NCBI GenBank assembly: GCA_002395775.1 | Contig: DGUV01000034.1 | Span: forward strand, 28,570 to 35,464 | Length of the DNA stretch: 6,895 nucleotides | Reading direction: 5' to 3' | Source of the DNA: Prevotellaceae bacterium UBA4301 | Lineage (GTDB): Bacteria; Bacteroidota; Bacteroidia; Bacteroidales; Bacteroidaceae | Part shown: in pieces, positions 5,273 through 6,895 of the stretch | Layout of the letters: each line of letters begins with the position of its first letter | How positions within the stretch are numbered: the stretch's first letter is position 1 | Notes under the pieces: generated by a model | The model's database searches: none | Told to the model about the DNA's origin: nothing | What the model saw: the letters and a program-made list of their open reading frames with translations, nothing else | Position numbers and translations under genes: made by a program

Positions 5273-6895
5273 ATGGAAAGCATCATCTTCCTCGGTCTCG
5301 GACTCGATGCGTGGATAACCATAGCTACCGTGCTGACGGTATTTATAACGCTACTCTTTACTAAAATTTCTGCCGAATCGGCATTCCTTGGCGCCATTGC
5401 CATACTATTTGTCACGGGAGTTCTCACCTCCGACGAAGCCCTTTCTGGATTCAGCAGTCCCTCGGTAGTGGTCATCGGTGCCCTGTTTGTCGTTGTGGCA
5501 GGCCTTGTCCACACGGGCGTACTCCAATGGATGACACGCCACCTGCTGGGCACTCCGAACAGCTATCCGAAGGCCATCATGCGACTGATGGTCCCCGTGG
5601 CCTTCCTCTCGTCGTTCCTCAACAACACCACGGTGGTGGCCCTGTTTGTGAACGTGGTAAAAATGTGGGGCAGGAAACTGAACATCACACCCTCAAAACT
5701 GCTCATCCCGCTGAGCTATGCCTCTGGCATGGGCGGTGTGTGCACCCTCATCGGCACCCCACCTAACATGATTATCTCGGGTATGTACGCCGAAGAGACG
5801 GGCCGCGCCATGAACGTTCTGACCCCGTTGGTTCCAGGTCTGTTCTGTTTGTTTGTAGGAGTGCTGTCGATGATTCTCCTGCGTCGTCTGCTTCCTGAGC
5901 GGAAAGCGCCCGAAGAGGGTTTTGAATCGACGGGCGAATACACGCTGGAGATGCTTGTTCCCTCAAGTTGCAAACATGTCGGACAAACCATCGAGGAAGC
6001 CCATCTGAACAATGTGCGCGGAGGCAGCCTCATCGAGATTGTGCGCTTCGACAAGGAAATCATCTCACCCGTCCCAGCTGACGAGTTCATCATAGGAGGC
6101 GACCGTCTGATCTATGCTGGCCAGATTGACGAACTCATCGAACTGCGCAATAGCCACGGACTGGTGAATGCCGACCACCACGTCTTCAGCATCGACGAGA
6201 TTGACCCCAACCGACAACTGAAAACCGCCTCCATTGGTTTCGCCAGCAAGGTCATTGGCAAACGTTGGGAAGAGACGGGATTCGAGAAGGAGGAACAACT
6301 GACGCTGGTTGCCGTAAGCCGACAGGGAGAACGCATCGAAGCCAGTCCACACGACATCGTCCTGCAAGTTGGCGACACGCTGCTACTGGAATGTCCGCCA
6401 CAGATGAAGAACGTCAGCGAAGATACCCGGAAACAACTGCAGTTCTTCGACTCCAGCGACCTGCCCAACATCGGCAGCAAGACACTCGTCTCCACACTCA
6501 TCATGATTGGCATGATTGTACTCTCGTCACTGGGCGTGATGACACTGCTCCAGGCAGCCTTCCTTGCTGCGCTGGCCATGGTGATTTGCCGCTGCTGTTC
6601 CATCGACCAGGCCATGAAAGCCATCAACTGGAACATCCTTATGGTCTTTGCCGGCTCTGTCGTCATGGGTACAGCCATTGCCAAGACAGGACTGGCGCAG
6701 ATGATTGCAAGCGGCATACTGACGGTGTGTGGCGACAATCCCATCGTCGTGATGGCCGCAATATGCATGGCGGGCATGTTCACAACCGAGTTCATCTCAA
6801 ACACCGCCACGGGAGCCATCTTCTTCCCCATCATCTACAAGGCCGCCACCACTATGGGCTACGACCCTTTCCCCTTCTGCGTGGCACTGATGATT
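5273..6895 (+). CDS. SLC13-family permease with two TrkA-C domains, C-terminus cut by window edge
   Basis: 541 codons open to the right edge, with no stop. It is a divalent-anion/sodium-symporter (SLC13) type inner-membrane permease. The N-terminal half has hydrophobic segments at about 11-30, 38-52, 62-85, 101-127, 143-168 and 183-204, with the hairpin motif LNNTT (116-120) and GTPPN (161-165). Two RCK_C/TrkA-C domains follow in the cytoplasmic insert, about 221-292 (with GGDRLIYAG) and 317-378 (with VGDTLLLEC). The second membrane half starts near 402 and carries the matching motif SNTAT (509-513). These paired SNT-like motifs form the sodium and substrate sites in known members. Relatives with this domain order are usually near 600 residues, so some 50-80 are missing. 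Substrate is uncertain: sulfate, dicarboxylate or another anion. The RCK_C pair suggests gating by a small ligand. ATG 5273 follows an A-rich leader and begins the first membrane segment. Divergent from the rhodanese gene. Confidence 0.93.
   Translation, partial: MESIIFLGLGLDAWITIATVLTVFITLLFTKISAESAFLGAIAILFVTGVLTSDEALSGFSSPSVVVIGALFVVVAGLVHTGVLQWMTRHLLGTPNSYPKAIMRLMVPVAFLSSFLNNTTVVALFVNVVKMWGRKLNITPSKLLIPLSYASGMGGVCTLIGTPPNMIISGMYAEETGRAMNVLTPLVPGLFCLFVGVLSMILLRRLLPERKAPEEGFESTGEYTLEMLVPSSCKHVGQTIEEAHLNNVRGGSLIEIVRFDKEIISPVPADEFIIGGDRLIYAGQIDELIELRNSHGLVNADHHVFSIDEIDPNRQLKTASIGFASKVIGKRWEETGFEKEEQLTLVAVSRQGERIEASPHDIVLQVGDTLLLECPPQMKNVSEDTRKQLQFFDSSDLPNIGSKTLVSTLIMIGMIVLSSLGVMTLLQAAFLAALAMVICRCCSIDQAMKAINWNILMVFAGSVVMGTAIAKTGLAQMIASGILTVCGDNPIVVMAAICMAGMFTTEFISNTATGAIFFPIIYKAATTMGYDPFPFCVALMI

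Noticed and set aside
6112..6834. 240-codon minus-strand open frame opposite the permease
   Set aside because: Rich in Met/Ser/Ala with no domain, antisense to conserved RCK_C and transmembrane sequence; a shadow frame.

Overview
The window looks like chromosomal DNA from a member of the Bacteroidales, most likely a Prevotella-like organism. Three things point there. Every credible promoter has the Bacteroidetes -33 TTG / -7 TAnnTTTG layout instead of TTGACA/TATAAT. The starts lack clear Shine-Dalgarno sequences. The proteins are of kinds common in that group. No plasmid, phage, transposon, CRISPR, rRNA or tRNA signature is visible. The genus is inference.

Layout. (1) 1-1058, minus strand: the first 352 codons of glucose-6-phosphate isomerase (pgi), running off the left edge. 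(2) 1171-1884, plus: an AlkD-type DNA glycosylase, divergent from pgi across a 112-bp region that holds two mirror-image promoters. (3) 1988-4709, plus: a compact four-gene run of a membrane-anchored metallophosphoesterase, a small O6-alkylguanine-DNA alkyltransferase-like protein, a GNAT acetyltransferase and an exported metallo-beta-lactamase-fold hydrolase. Junctions in this run are 1 bp, an 11-bp overlap and 11 bp, so it is probably one transcript from the promoter at 1940-1971. (4) 4711-5109, minus: a membrane-anchored single-domain rhodanese, tail to tail with the run and separated from it by one base. (5) 5273-right edge, plus: the first 541 residues of an SLC13-type permease with two TrkA-C (RCK_C) domains inserted between its membrane halves, divergent from the rhodanese.

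How the genes relate. The clearest theme is repair of alkylated DNA. The AlkD protein excises N3/N7-alkylated purines, and the alkyltransferase-like protein, which keeps the reactive cysteine, would act on O6-alkylguanine. They have separate promoters and the phosphoesterase gene lies between them. The remaining genes (glycolytic isomerase, phosphoesterase, acetyltransferase, MBL hydrolase, rhodanese, anion permease) show no convincing shared pathway. A sulfur link between rhodanese and permease is possible but speculative.

No undescribed multi-gene system is evident. The most unusual structure is regulatory. The pgi/alkD promoters are exactly symmetric about a CAATTG that can serve as the -33 element in both directions. 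The rhodanese/permease region repeats the 45-bp spacing between opposed -7 boxes, and the gap upstream of the phosphoesterase has a similar opposed pair. The alkD promoter sits so close to its ATG that the message is predicted to be leaderless. No gene-free stretch exceeds 300 bases (the longest is 163 bp), and no convincing rho-independent terminator was seen.
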